Shown here: positions 1 to 5,517 of the stretch, piece after piece | Numbering within the stretch: the first letter of the stretch is position 1 | Layout: the number at the start of each line of letters is the position of its first letter | Assembly (NCBI GenBank): GCA_023228705.1 | Contig: JALOAS010000125.1 | Location: forward strand, 1-7,457 | Length of the DNA: 7,457 nt | Direction: 5' to 3' | Origin: Ottowia sp. | GTDB taxonomy: Bacteria > Pseudomonadota > Gammaproteobacteria > Burkholderiales > Burkholderiaceae_C | Notes under the pieces: generated by a model | The model's input: only the letters and a program-made list of their open reading frames with translations | Told to the model about the DNA's origin: nothing | Databases searched by the model: none | Translations under genes and position numbers: made by a program

Positions 1-178
1 CCAATCAAGACGCAAAGCGCAGGCATGGCTGGTGCCATGGCGAGCATTTGCAACGCAGAGTGGGCGGATTCTGACGGTCAAAGCGGGCATGATGGATTTG
101 TTCTCAAGCTCTCAGGTCCCGGGCTGCGGACGATACCAGACTCACCTCGCCACCGGGTGGACCGTGCAGGAGCCGACG

Positions 179-1198
179 ATGACAGCCATAGCCTTTGACA
201 AGACGCAGGAAACCTTCCGCTTCACCGGCGCCGATGGCCAGCCCATCGCCCGCGTTGTGGAGGTCCGCCTTGACCCGCTGACCGGTGCCGCAAGCCGCCT
301 GCTGCCCGATCCGGGCGCCGTGTTCCAGGCCCCCGACTACAGCGCAGCAGCCGAACGCAGCGCCGGCGCCGCCTGCCCCTTCTGTCCCGAGAACCTGCAC
401 ACGCTGACGCCGCGCTTCACCCCGGATGTGGCCGAGGCAGGCCTGATCACGCACGGCAATGCCACCGTTTTCCCCAACCTGTTTCCCTACAGCGCGCACA
501 ATGGGCTCGTGGTACTGGGCGCTGAGCACTACCTGCGCCTGCCCGATTTTTCAGAAGCGCTGCTGGTTGACGGCTTTCTTGCCGCGCAGGACTACGTGAC
601 CCGGATCCAGGCGCAGGCCGGCCAATCGCTGCACGCGGCAATCAACTGGAACTACCTGCCGGCGTCGGGCGGCAGCATCCTGCATCCGCACCTGCACGTG
701 ACGCTGTCGCACACGGCCAGCAACTACCAGCGCGACATGAACGATTGCGGGCACGCGTTCCGGAAGAGGGCCGGTGCCGACTACCTGGAGCTGCTCTGCC
801 AGGCCGAGCAGCGCTTTGGCGAACGCTGGGTGGGCGAGCTGGGGCCGCTGCGCTGGCTGCACGCGTTTGCGCCCCGCAGCCACAACGACTTCATCGGCGT
901 TTTCCAGGCCGACCGCATCGTGCAGCTGCGTACGCCGGACTGGCAGGCGCTGGCGCGCAGCCTGCTGGCGCTGTTTGCGGCGCTGACCGAGCAGGGCCTG
1001 GCCAGCTTCAACCTGATGCTGACCGAATCCAGCGCCATGCCCCTGCACCTGCGGCTGGTCTCGCGCATCGCCTACGGCCAGCTCGAGACCAGCGACATCA
1101 ACTTCTTCCAGATGCTGCACCAGGAATCGCTGTCGATACGCAAACCGGAAACCGTGGCGGCCCTGGCGCGCAGGCACCTGCAGGCAGCAATGGCCTGA
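179..1198 (+). CDS. Galactose-1-phosphate uridylyltransferase-like protein (HIT superfamily)
   Basis: This 340-residue protein resembles GalT, which moves UMP between UDP-glucose and galactose-1-phosphate in the Leloir pathway; E. coli GalT is of similar length. An N-terminal segment with DPLTG resembles the start of GalT. The four GalT-type zinc ligands appear as C66 and C69 (CPFC), H117 (GAEH) and H169. The active-site motif is H169-P-H171-L-H173, so H171 would be the uridylylated nucleophile. Known GalT enzymes have HPHxQ, and the final Gln is His here, as in HIT hydrolases. Substrate and reaction are therefore uncertain; a nucleotidyltransferase or hydrolase acting on another sugar or nucleotide is possible. 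I chose the ATG at 179 because AGGAG (168-172) lies 6 bases upstream. The frame is also open to an ATG at 32, but that extension has no GalT-like sequence. No galactose genes are adjacent. It converges on recR. Confidence 0.72.
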   Translation: MTAIAFDKTQETFRFTGADGQPIARVVEVRLDPLTGAASRLLPDPGAVFQAPDYSAAAERSAGAACPFCPENLHTLTPRFTPDVAEAGLITHGNATVFPNLFPYSAHNGLVVLGAEHYLRLPDFSEALLVDGFLAAQDYVTRIQAQAGQSLHAAINWNYLPASGGSILHPHLHVTLSHTASNYQRDMNDCGHAFRKRAGADYLELLCQAEQRFGERWVGELGPLRWLHAFAPRSHNDFIGVFQADRIVQLRTPDWQALARSLLALFAALTEQGLASFNLMLTESSAMPLHLRLVSRIAYGQLETSDINFFQMLHQESLSIRKPETVAALARRHLQAAMA

Positions 1199-1202
1199 CA
1201 GC

Positions 1203-1219
1203 GGCCGCAGCGCGCGGCC
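1203..1219. terminator. GC hairpin between convergent genes (weak terminator candidate)
   Basis: GGCCGC and GCGGCC form a perfect 6-bp stem around the loop AGCGC, in the 40-base gap between the converging GalT-like gene and recR. The position suits a bidirectional terminator. Neither side has a T tract, so it is not a canonical intrinsic terminator and may be chance in GC-rich DNA. Confidence 0.25.
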
Positions 1220-1238
1220 CGGTCCGCTGGCGCCGGCT

Positions 1239-1835
1239 TCAGCGGCGGTCCACGTAGGCGTGCGCGACGGTGCCCAGGTCCACGTATTCCAGCTCGCTGC
1301 CGGCAGGCACGCCGCGCGCCAGCCGCGTCACCTTGATGCCGCGGTGCCGGAGCGCCTGGCCGATGACGTGCGCCGTGGCTTCGCCTTCGGCCGTGAAGTT
1401 GGTTGCGAGGATGAGTTCCTGCACGGTGCCGTCACAGGCGCGGTCCAGCAGCTGCTGCAGCCCGATCTCGCCCGGCCCCACGCCGTCCAGCGGGCTGAGC
1501 CGCCCCATCAGCACGAAATAGCGGCCGGCAAACGCGCCGGTGCGCTCCAGCGCAGCCTGGTCGGCTGGCGTCTCGACCACCGCCAGCTGCGTGGCGTCGC
1601 GCTTTGGATCGCTGCAGATGCTGCACACCTCCTGTTCGGTGAACGTGTGGCACAGCCGGCAGTGCCGCACCTTTTGCACGGCCGCCTGCAGCGCGGTCGC
1701 CAGGATTTCGGCGCCGCGGCGGTCGTGCTGCAGCAGGTGGAAGGCAATGCGGTTGGCCGAGCGTACGCCGATGCCGGGCAGGCGCCGCAGCGCCTGGACC
1801 AGCGTATCGATGGCGTCGGTGTCACGCTTGCTCAT
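1239..1835 (-). CDS. recR: Recombination mediator protein RecR
   Basis: RecR acts with RecF and RecO to load RecA at single-strand gaps. The 198-residue length fits the family. An N-terminal helix-hairpin-helix region (about 10-35, with RLPGIGVRSANRIAFHLL) is followed by a four-cysteine zinc site, C59-x2-C62-x8-C71-x2-C74. A Toprim domain follows, with VVETPAD at 86-92, a SPLDGVGP loop at 114-121, NFTAEGEATA at 146-155 and a C-terminal GVPAGSELEYVD. It is the last gene of the dnaX-ybaB-recR cluster, 67 bases after ybaB. No strong ribosome-binding site precedes the ATG; the nearest purine-rich stretch is GGACGG. The only nearby upstream ATG is out of frame. Identification is secure. Confidence 0.97.
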   Translation of the reverse strand: MSKRDTDAIDTLVQALRRLPGIGVRSANRIAFHLLQHDRRGAEILATALQAAVQKVRHCRLCHTFTEQEVCSICSDPKRDATQLAVVETPADQAALERTGAFAGRYFVLMGRLSPLDGVGPGEIGLQQLLDRACDGTVQELILATNFTAEGEATAHVIGQALRHRGIKVTRLARGVPAGSELEYVDLGTVAHAYVDRR

Positions 1836-1902
1836 GCGGGGCCGTCCGGTCCGTCATCCATCCAGGGCCGTCTTGATCGCGTCCAATGGCACGCGTTGCG
1901 GG

Positions 1903-2238
1903 TCAGAATGGCAGCTTCATCCCCGGCGGCAGCCCGCCCATGCCGCCTGGCATCAGCTTGCCCATTTTTTCCTCGGACACTTCTTCGGCCTTGCGCACGG
2001 CCGCGTTGAAAGCGGCTGCAACCAGGTCCTCCAGCATGTCCTTGTCGTCTTCCAGCAAGCTGGGGTCTATGGTGACGCGCTTGACGTCGTGCTTGGCGGT
2101 CATGAGCACGCGCACGAGCCCGGCACCGGATTCGCCCTCCACCTCCAGGTGCGCCAGCTCTTCCTGCGCCTTCTTCATGTTTTCCTGCATCGCCTGCGCC
2201 TGCTTCATGAGACCTGCAAGCTGACCCTTGTTGAACAT
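1903..2238 (-). CDS. ybaB: YbaB/EbfC family nucleoid-associated DNA-binding protein
   Basis: This 111-residue protein belongs to the YbaB/EbfC family of small dimeric nucleoid-associated DNA-binding proteins. The N-terminal half is a charged helix typical of the family (GLMKQAQAMQENMKKAQEEL). A core with VEGESGAGLV and IDPSLL follows, then a second helix containing EDLVAAAFNAAVRKAEE. The tail is rich in Gly, Met and Pro (about residues 94-111), also typical. AAGGAA lies about 5 bases before the ATG as a good ribosome-binding site. It sits between dnaX, which ends 27 bases upstream, and recR, which fits co-transcription. A direct role in recombination or replication is suggested only by this conserved neighbourhood. 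Confidence 0.95.
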   Translation of the reverse strand: MFNKGQLAGLMKQAQAMQENMKKAQEELAHLEVEGESGAGLVRVLMTAKHDVKRVTIDPSLLEDDKDMLEDLVAAAFNAAVRKAEEVSEEKMGKLMPGGMGGLPPGMKLPF

Positions 2239-2265
2239 GCGTCTTTCCTTTTCAATGCCAATAAA

Positions 2266-4092
2266 TCACAACGGCTGGATGCTGCCCGGAACCACCCGGG
2301 CGTCAAAATCCCGCATCATCTTCTGTACGAACGGATCGGCCATGAGCAGCGCCTCGGCGTCAGCCAGCCGCCTGGCCCGGGCCGCCGCGCGCCGCTTGGC
2401 GGGGCTGTCGCTCACGCTGCCAAACTCCAGCTCCAGCCTGACCGGATGGCCCTGGTCGGCCAATGCCGCTTCCAGGCGCTCGCGCACCGCGGCGCTGGCC
2501 AGCGACTGATTCTCAACCCGCAGCGTCCAGCATGACCCGCTGCGCGCCAGCAACTGCGACTGCAGCGCCAGCTGCCGTGGCAGCGCCTTGACCGCAGCGC
2601 TGCGCACCAGCTGCTGCACCAGCTGCGCCCAGAAGTCGCCGGACGCCGCGCTGGACGCAGGCGCTGCCTCGTTCTCCGCCGCGGCAGGCGCGCTGCTCGC
2701 CACCGCCGGCTCGGGCGGCTCAAGTGCCAACCCGGCTGCCGCGTCTGACTCTGCAGCGTCTGCGGTGGCGGAGCCGGGATCCGCGGCCCGCGCCGGCTCG
2801 GCGACGTGCTCCGGTCCGGCGTCGCCCGCTGCCGCTGCCGGCTCCCCCTGTCCACCCTGGCCGGCTGCAGCGGGCTCGGCCACGTCGTCATCACGCTGCG
2901 CTGCCGCCGCGCTTGCGGCTGCATCAGGCTGCCGGACTGGCGTTTTCAGCGTTTTTTTTTGTGCCGTACCTGCCTGCGCATCGCCTGCCGCCGTCGCCCG
3001 GAACGGCAGGAGGCGCAGCAGCGCCATGCTCAGGCCCACGTACTCGTCGGGCGCCAGCCCCAGCTCATTGCGCCCGTGCAGGCACAGGCTGTAGAGCAAC
3101 TGCGTCTCATCGGCCGGCAGGCGGCGCGCCAGCTCGGCCATGCGGACCGCATCCGGGTCACTGGACTGATCCGGGTAGTCGGATGCCAGCTGCAGCACCG
3201 CCATGCGCTGCAGGATGCCAGCCATGTCTTCCAGCGTGGCTGCCGCAGACTGGCCGCTGCGGCGCAACGCATCCACGCCGCGCATCACTGCGGCGCCATC
3301 GGACGCCGCCAGCGCAGCGATGAACTCAAAGACCAGGTCGCGGTCGGCGCTGCCCAGCATCTGCCGCACCGGCTCGGCCTGCAGCTGGCCCGATCCGTAG
3401 GCAATGGCCTGGTCAGTCAGGCTGAGTGCGTCGCGCATGGACCCCCGCGCCGCGCGCGCCAGCAGCTGCAGCGCCGCCGGCTCTGCCGCCACCTGCTCCT
3501 GCTCCAGCACGTGCTGGAGCTGCTCGGCGATGATTTCAGGCGCCATCTGGCGCAGGTTGAATTGCAGGCAACGGCTCAGGACCGTCACGGGCACCTTTTG
3601 CGGATCGGTCGTTGCCAGGACAAACTTGAGGTATTCGGGCGGCTCCTCCAGCGTCTTGAGCATGGCGTTGAACGCATGCGAGGACAGCATGTGCACCTCG
3701 TCGATCATGAAGACCTTGAAGCGCCCCTGCACCGGTTTGTAGACGGCCTGCTCGAGCAGGCCCTGCACCTCGTCCACGCCCCGGTTGCTGGCCGCATCCA
3801 GCTCCGTATAGTCGACGAAACGGCCGGCATCGATGGCCAGGCAGGCCGGGCACTGACCGCACGGCTCGGCGGTGATGTCGCCCTGGCCGTCGGCGCCCGT
3901 GCAGTTGAGCGACTTGGCCAGGATGCGCGAGAGCGTGGTCTTGCCTATGCCGCGTGTCCCGACAAACAGGTACGCGTGGTGCAGGCGCTGCTGCTCCAGC
4001 GCGTGCGTGAGCGCCTGAACGACATGTTCCTGCCCCACCACCTCGCCAAAATGGCGGGGTCTGTACTTGCGCGCCAGGACAACGTAGGACAT
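2266..4092 (-). CDS. dnaX: DNA polymerase III subunit tau (with candidate gamma form)
   Basis: DnaX is the ATPase of the sliding-clamp loader. Its long tau form also tethers the polymerase core and the replicative helicase. The 608 residues start at MSYVVLARKYRPRHF, the family's usual N-terminus. Visible AAA+ features are Walker A GTRGIGKT (45-52), zinc cysteines C64, C78, C81 and C84, Walker B with DEVH (131-134), sensor 1 around ATTDPQKVP (160-168), the SRC motif (173-175) and sensor 2 GSMRDALSL (217-225). The collar region runs to about 370. An Ala/Pro/Glu-rich linker (about 381-485) and a tau-specific C-terminal domain (from about FWAQLVQQL) follow. A nine-A run at codons 378-381 could yield a gamma form. 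The frame extends upstream to an ATG at 4242, but that extension crosses the ffs gene and promoter region and is rejected. First gene of the dnaX-ybaB-recR cluster. Confidence 0.97.
   Translation of the reverse strand: MSYVVLARKYRPRHFGEVVGQEHVVQALTHALEQQRLHHAYLFVGTRGIGKTTLSRILAKSLNCTGADGQGDITAEPCGQCPACLAIDAGRFVDYTELDAASNRGVDEVQGLLEQAVYKPVQGRFKVFMIDEVHMLSSHAFNAMLKTLEEPPEYLKFVLATTDPQKVPVTVLSRCLQFNLRQMAPEIIAEQLQHVLEQEQVAAEPAALQLLARAARGSMRDALSLTDQAIAYGSGQLQAEPVRQMLGSADRDLVFEFIAALAASDGAAVMRGVDALRRSGQSAAATLEDMAGILQRMAVLQLASDYPDQSSDPDAVRMAELARRLPADETQLLYSLCLHGRNELGLAPDEYVGLSMALLRLLPFRATAAGDAQAGTAQKKTLKTPVRQPDAAASAAAAQRDDDVAEPAAAGQGGQGEPAAAAGDAGPEHVAEPARAADPGSATADAAESDAAAGLALEPPEPAVASSAPAAAENEAAPASSAASGDFWAQLVQQLVRSAAVKALPRQLALQSQLLARSGSCWTLRVENQSLASAAVRERLEAALADQGHPVRLELEFGSVSDSPAKRRAAARARRLADAEALLMADPFVQKMMRDFDARVVPGSIQPL
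2924..2961 (-). promoter_or_regulatory. Candidate programmed frameshift / transcriptional slippage site in dnaX
   Basis: The mRNA-sense strand reads CAA AAA AAA ACG over 2961-2950, with nine consecutive A (2960-2952) spanning codons 378-381. In frame this contains A_AAA_AAA, a fit to the X_XXY_YYZ tandem-slippage heptamer. A -1 shift adds N-A-E-N-A-S-P-A-A and stops at TGA (2926-2924), giving about 389 residues. A +1 shift reads CGC TGA (2951-2946), giving about 381. An AGG (2971-2969) about 9 bases upstream of the heptamer is a weak match to the upstream Shine-Dalgarno stimulator known in E. coli dnaX. The nearest neat stem downstream (GCCGC/GCGGC, loop AAGC, 2919-2906) is 33 bases away, farther than usual. 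Expression of the short form is inferred. Confidence 0.7.
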
Positions 4093-4099
4093 GGCCTCT

Positions 4100-4105
4100 A
4101 TTGTA
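4100..4105 (-). promoter_or_regulatory. Possible dnaX -10 element (TACAAT)
   Basis: TACAAT on the minus strand matches TATAAT at five of six positions and ends 7 bases before the dnaX ATG. Transcription would then start at or next to the start codon, making this dnaX transcript leaderless or nearly so. I see no -35 hexamer at normal spacing; that position lies inside an inverted repeat. AGAGG (4099-4095) could be a ribosome-binding site for a transcript starting farther upstream, but it would be only 2 bases from the ATG. Confidence 0.35.
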
Positions 4106-4143
4106 CGGGCCGGCAGGCCAGTCTGGCGCGGCAAGCCGGCCCG
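4106..4143. repeat. Nested inverted repeat between the dnaX and ffs promoters
   Basis: CGGGCCGGC (4106-4114) is perfectly complementary to GCCGGCCCG (4135-4143), a 9-bp inverted repeat with a 20-base centre. Inside is a second dyad, GCCAG-T-CTGGC (4117-4127). The left arm directly abuts the possible dnaX -10. The right arm ends 24 bases before the ffs -10, near where its -35 would be. The element fills the space between two divergent promoters, so a regulator site is plausible. A chance GC-rich dyad is not excluded. Confidence 0.5.
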
Positions 4144-4167
4144 GCGCCACGGCGGAATCGAAACCGA

Positions 4168-4173
4168 TACAAT
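4168..4173 (+). promoter_or_regulatory. Predicted ffs -10 element (TACAAT)
   Basis: TACAAT matches TATAAT at five of six positions. With a 7-base gap it places the transcription start at about G4181, exactly where the terminal helix of the 4.5S RNA begins. This agreement with the independently folded RNA end makes the call credible. No good -35 hexamer is visible at 16-18 bases upstream. Confidence 0.6.
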
Positions 4174-4180
4174 GGACCCT

Positions 4181-4277
4181 GACGGGCCTTCCCGCATGGT
4201 GAAGAAGCGAATCGGGTCAGGTGGGGAACCAAGCAGCCCCAACTTCGTAGCCAGTGCCGGGGCAAAGGCTCGTCACC
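4181..4277 (+). ncRNA. ffs: Signal recognition particle 4.5S RNA
   Basis: This is the small bacterial SRP RNA, which binds the GTPase Ffh and directs ribosomes making membrane proteins to FtsY and the translocon. The conserved Ffh-binding domain is visible as GGTCAGGT, the GGAA tetraloop (4225-4228) and AAGCAGCC. The RNA folds as one long hairpin. The terminal helix pairs GACGGGCCTT (4181-4190) with AAGGCTCGTC (4265-4274), 10 bp with one G-U. Next are CCCG with CGGG, GCATGG with CCAGTGC (one bulged G), and GAAG with CTTC. Beside the tetraloop, TGG/CCA replaces the TCC/GGA of E. coli, a compensatory change. At about 97 bases it is slightly shorter than E. coli 4.5S RNA (114). CACC at the end resembles the usual 3' end, and TCTTTT follows. 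Exact ends are estimated. Confidence 0.93.
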
Positions 4278-4560
4278 TCTTTTCCGCGCACGGTGCCGCG
4301 TCAGCGCCGACCAAGCCGGCCGTTCATGCACGGAACCGGCCAGCACCAGGCGTGCACCGCAGCGGTCTTTGGCGGAAGAACGGCAGCCGCCGGGCTCCCG
4401 TTGACCAAGCTGCTTTTTCAGCGGCGGCAGGTCCAGCACACGCTCCCCGCCCGCAGGTCATGTACGGCCACAGCGACGCCCGGCGCCCGGCGCCCATGCA
4501 ATCATGAGGTTGCCTCCCCATGAGCAGCGATTGAGAGCCGGCCCCGCGCTTGCGCCGCCG
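4278..4560. other. Intergenic spacer with no supported gene
   Basis: Short frames on both strands cross this spacer, but none has a good ribosome-binding site or a recognisable protein; the longest ones run into ffs or overlap one another. Visible features are TCTTTT just after ffs (4278-4283), an imperfect hairpin GGCCGTTC/GAACCGGCC (4318-4341, loop ATGCACG, one bulged C), and a short GGCGCCC-type repetition near 4480-4496. It may hold the 3' ends of ffs and of the leftward LapA-like transcript, but I see no canonical terminator for the latter. Confidence 0.5.
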
Positions 4561-5337
4561 TCAATCGACGTCGCGGTGGTCCCGCCCGGCCTCGTGTTCC
4601 TGTGGTTTCCGCTCCGCCTCGCGCTCCTGCTCGGGCTTGCCGCCGTGATGCGGCGCCGGCGCCTTGCGACTGCTGGCGTCGTGTGATACGGCCGGGTGCA
4701 CGCTGGGCGACGAGGGGAGATACCCGGCCAGCCCCTCTATCAGGCCCATCTCCAGGCGGTCCACGCGCGAATGCAGGTCGCGGTTGTACGCGTCCACGGC
4801 ATCGGCCAGGCGTTGCAACTGGGCTTCCAGCGGCCGCTCGCGCAAGCCGATCTCCAGGCGATCGACGCGGGAGAGCAGGTCCCGGTTGTGGTTGTGCACG
4901 GCGCTGGTCAGCTGCCCCAGCTCGTTGTCCAGCGGCTCGCGCAACCCCACCTCAGCGCGATCGATGCGCGCCAGGGCCTCCCGCCCCTGCAAGCCTATGG
5001 TCTCCTTGACGCGCTGCATCTCCTCGTCCATGTGCGCGCGCAGCTCGGTCAGGCGCGATGCCTCGGCCTTTTCGGCCAGGTCGCGCTGGGCTGCCAGCTC
5101 TCGCGCATGACGCCGCGCCTCGACCAGCGCAACACCCTGGCCATACGCCAGGACCGCCACGAACACCACGGCAAGCGCCGCCATCAGACCCAGCAGGATC
5201 AGCCCGAGCGGGGCATGGACCTCGGTAAACACCAGCGACAGGTCCATGGGCTGGTTCATCGCGCCCCAGTTGACGCCGACAAAGACGATCACGGCGGCGC
5301 AAACCAGCAACAGCAGCAAAGAGCGTAGGGTTGACAT
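4561..5337 (-). CDS. LapA/DUF1049-like membrane protein with tandem repeats
   Basis: The 258-residue product begins with a hydrophobic helix (about 5-24) and the motif VGVNWGAMNQPMDLSLVF. A second membrane helix (about 43-66) follows, an arrangement resembling LapA-domain (DUF1049) inner-membrane proteins. LapA in E. coli works with LapB in controlling lipopolysaccharide synthesis; no lapB is visible here, so that role is not assigned. After the membrane part come a charged, probably coiled-coil region (about 70-123) and a tandem repeat of 33-34 residues (124-156, 157-190, partial 191-203) with the core R-[IV]-D-R-x-E-x-G-L. The tail is hydrophilic and rich in His, Glu, Arg and Lys. The ATG at 5337 is chosen because AAGGAA lies 8 bases upstream and the membrane helix starts at once. 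A longer frame to 5499 would add an unrelated N-terminus. It lies downstream of lgt behind a terminator. Confidence 0.75.
   Translation of the reverse strand: MSTLRSLLLLLVCAAVIVFVGVNWGAMNQPMDLSLVFTEVHAPLGLILLGLMAALAVVFVAVLAYGQGVALVEARRHARELAAQRDLAEKAEASRLTELRAHMDEEMQRVKETIGLQGREALARIDRAEVGLREPLDNELGQLTSAVHNHNRDLLSRVDRLEIGLRERPLEAQLQRLADAVDAYNRDLHSRVDRLEMGLIEGLAGYLPSSPSVHPAVSHDASSRKAPAPHHGGKPEQEREAERKPQEHEAGRDHRDVD
4729..4968 (-). repeat. In-frame tandem repeat coding for 33-34-residue units
   Basis: Two full units (4968-4870 and 4869-4768) and a partial third (4767-4729) each start with R-[IV]-D-R-x-E-x-G-L. The two full units also share a central L-x-x-A-V segment and end in NRDL-x-S. They lie in the cytoplasmic-type part of the LapA-like protein. 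The pattern suggests internal duplication of a helical segment; unit number may vary between strains. Confidence 0.8.
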
Positions 5338-5436
5338 CAGTTCAATTCCTTGGGGTTTGGGGCCCGGCACAGGCGGGTTCAGCCGCGGGGCCGCGACCGA
5401 GCGCGCCGGCCCAGAATCGTGTCCGCTTGCCCTGAA

Positions 5437-5465
5437 AGTGTACCCGACACAGCGGCGCTGCAAAA
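5437..5465 (-). promoter_or_regulatory. Weak promoter candidate for the LapA-like gene
   Basis: TACACT (5442-5437, minus strand) is a moderate -10 match. Upstream is either TTTTGC (17-base spacer) or TTGCAG (15-base spacer); neither is a good -35. A promoter is expected here because an intrinsic terminator just upstream separates this gene from lgt. The predicted leader is about 90 bases. Confidence 0.3.
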
Positions 5466-5488
5466 CCCCTGGCGCGGTCCAAAATGGC

Positions 5489-5517
5489 AAAAACGGCAAC
5501 CCTCACCGGGGCTGCCG
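5489..5517 (-). terminator. Intrinsic terminator at the end of lgt
   Basis: On the minus strand CGGCAGCCC (5517-5509) pairs with GGGTTGCCG (5502-5494), 9 bp with one G-U wobble, around the 6-base loop CGGTGA. Five T residues follow directly (5493-5489), then GCCATTTT. This is a canonical rho-independent terminator. The lgt TGA stop (5505-5503) lies in the hairpin loop. Confidence 0.88.

Noticed and set aside
24..39. Inverted repeat CATGGC-TGGT-GCCATG
   Set aside because: The stem is short with no T tract and no clear gene end or promoter beside it; likely chance.
32..178. N-terminal extension of the GalT-like gene to an ATG at 32
   Set aside because: No ribosome-binding site fits that ATG, the 49 added residues look unlike GalT, and the ATG at 179 has AGGAG at good spacing.
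1..198. Possible tail of an upstream gene: plus-strand frames open from base 1 to a TGA at 72-74 or to a TGA at 196-198
   Set aside because: Neither short peptide is recognisable, and open frames of this length are common in GC-rich DNA. A gene tail is possible but cannot be supported.
2412..2924. 170-codon minus-strand frame starting at an ATG that overlaps the -1 stop in dnaX (TGATG)
   Set aside because: The TGATG overlap hints at coupled restart, but the product is Arg/Ser/Pro-rich shadow sequence of the linker and C-terminal domain with no recognisable motif.
2806..4182. 458-codon open frame on the plus strand opposite dnaX
   Set aside because: It lies wholly antisense to a well-conserved dnaX and runs into the ffs promoter; its protein is low-complexity Arg/His/Gln-rich, a typical GC-rich shadow.
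4093..4242. Upstream extension of dnaX to 4242
   Set aside because: It would place 50 unconserved residues before the standard MSYVVLARKYRP start and cross the ffs gene and the promoter region.
4254..4523. 89-codon plus frame and the 65- and 113-codon minus frames around the ffs spacer
   Set aside because: They overlap ffs or each other, lack ribosome-binding sites and have no recognisable protein features.
5338..5499. Upstream extension of the LapA-like gene to 5499
   Set aside because: It would start inside the lgt terminator, and the ATG at 5337 has a proper ribosome-binding site directly before the membrane helix.
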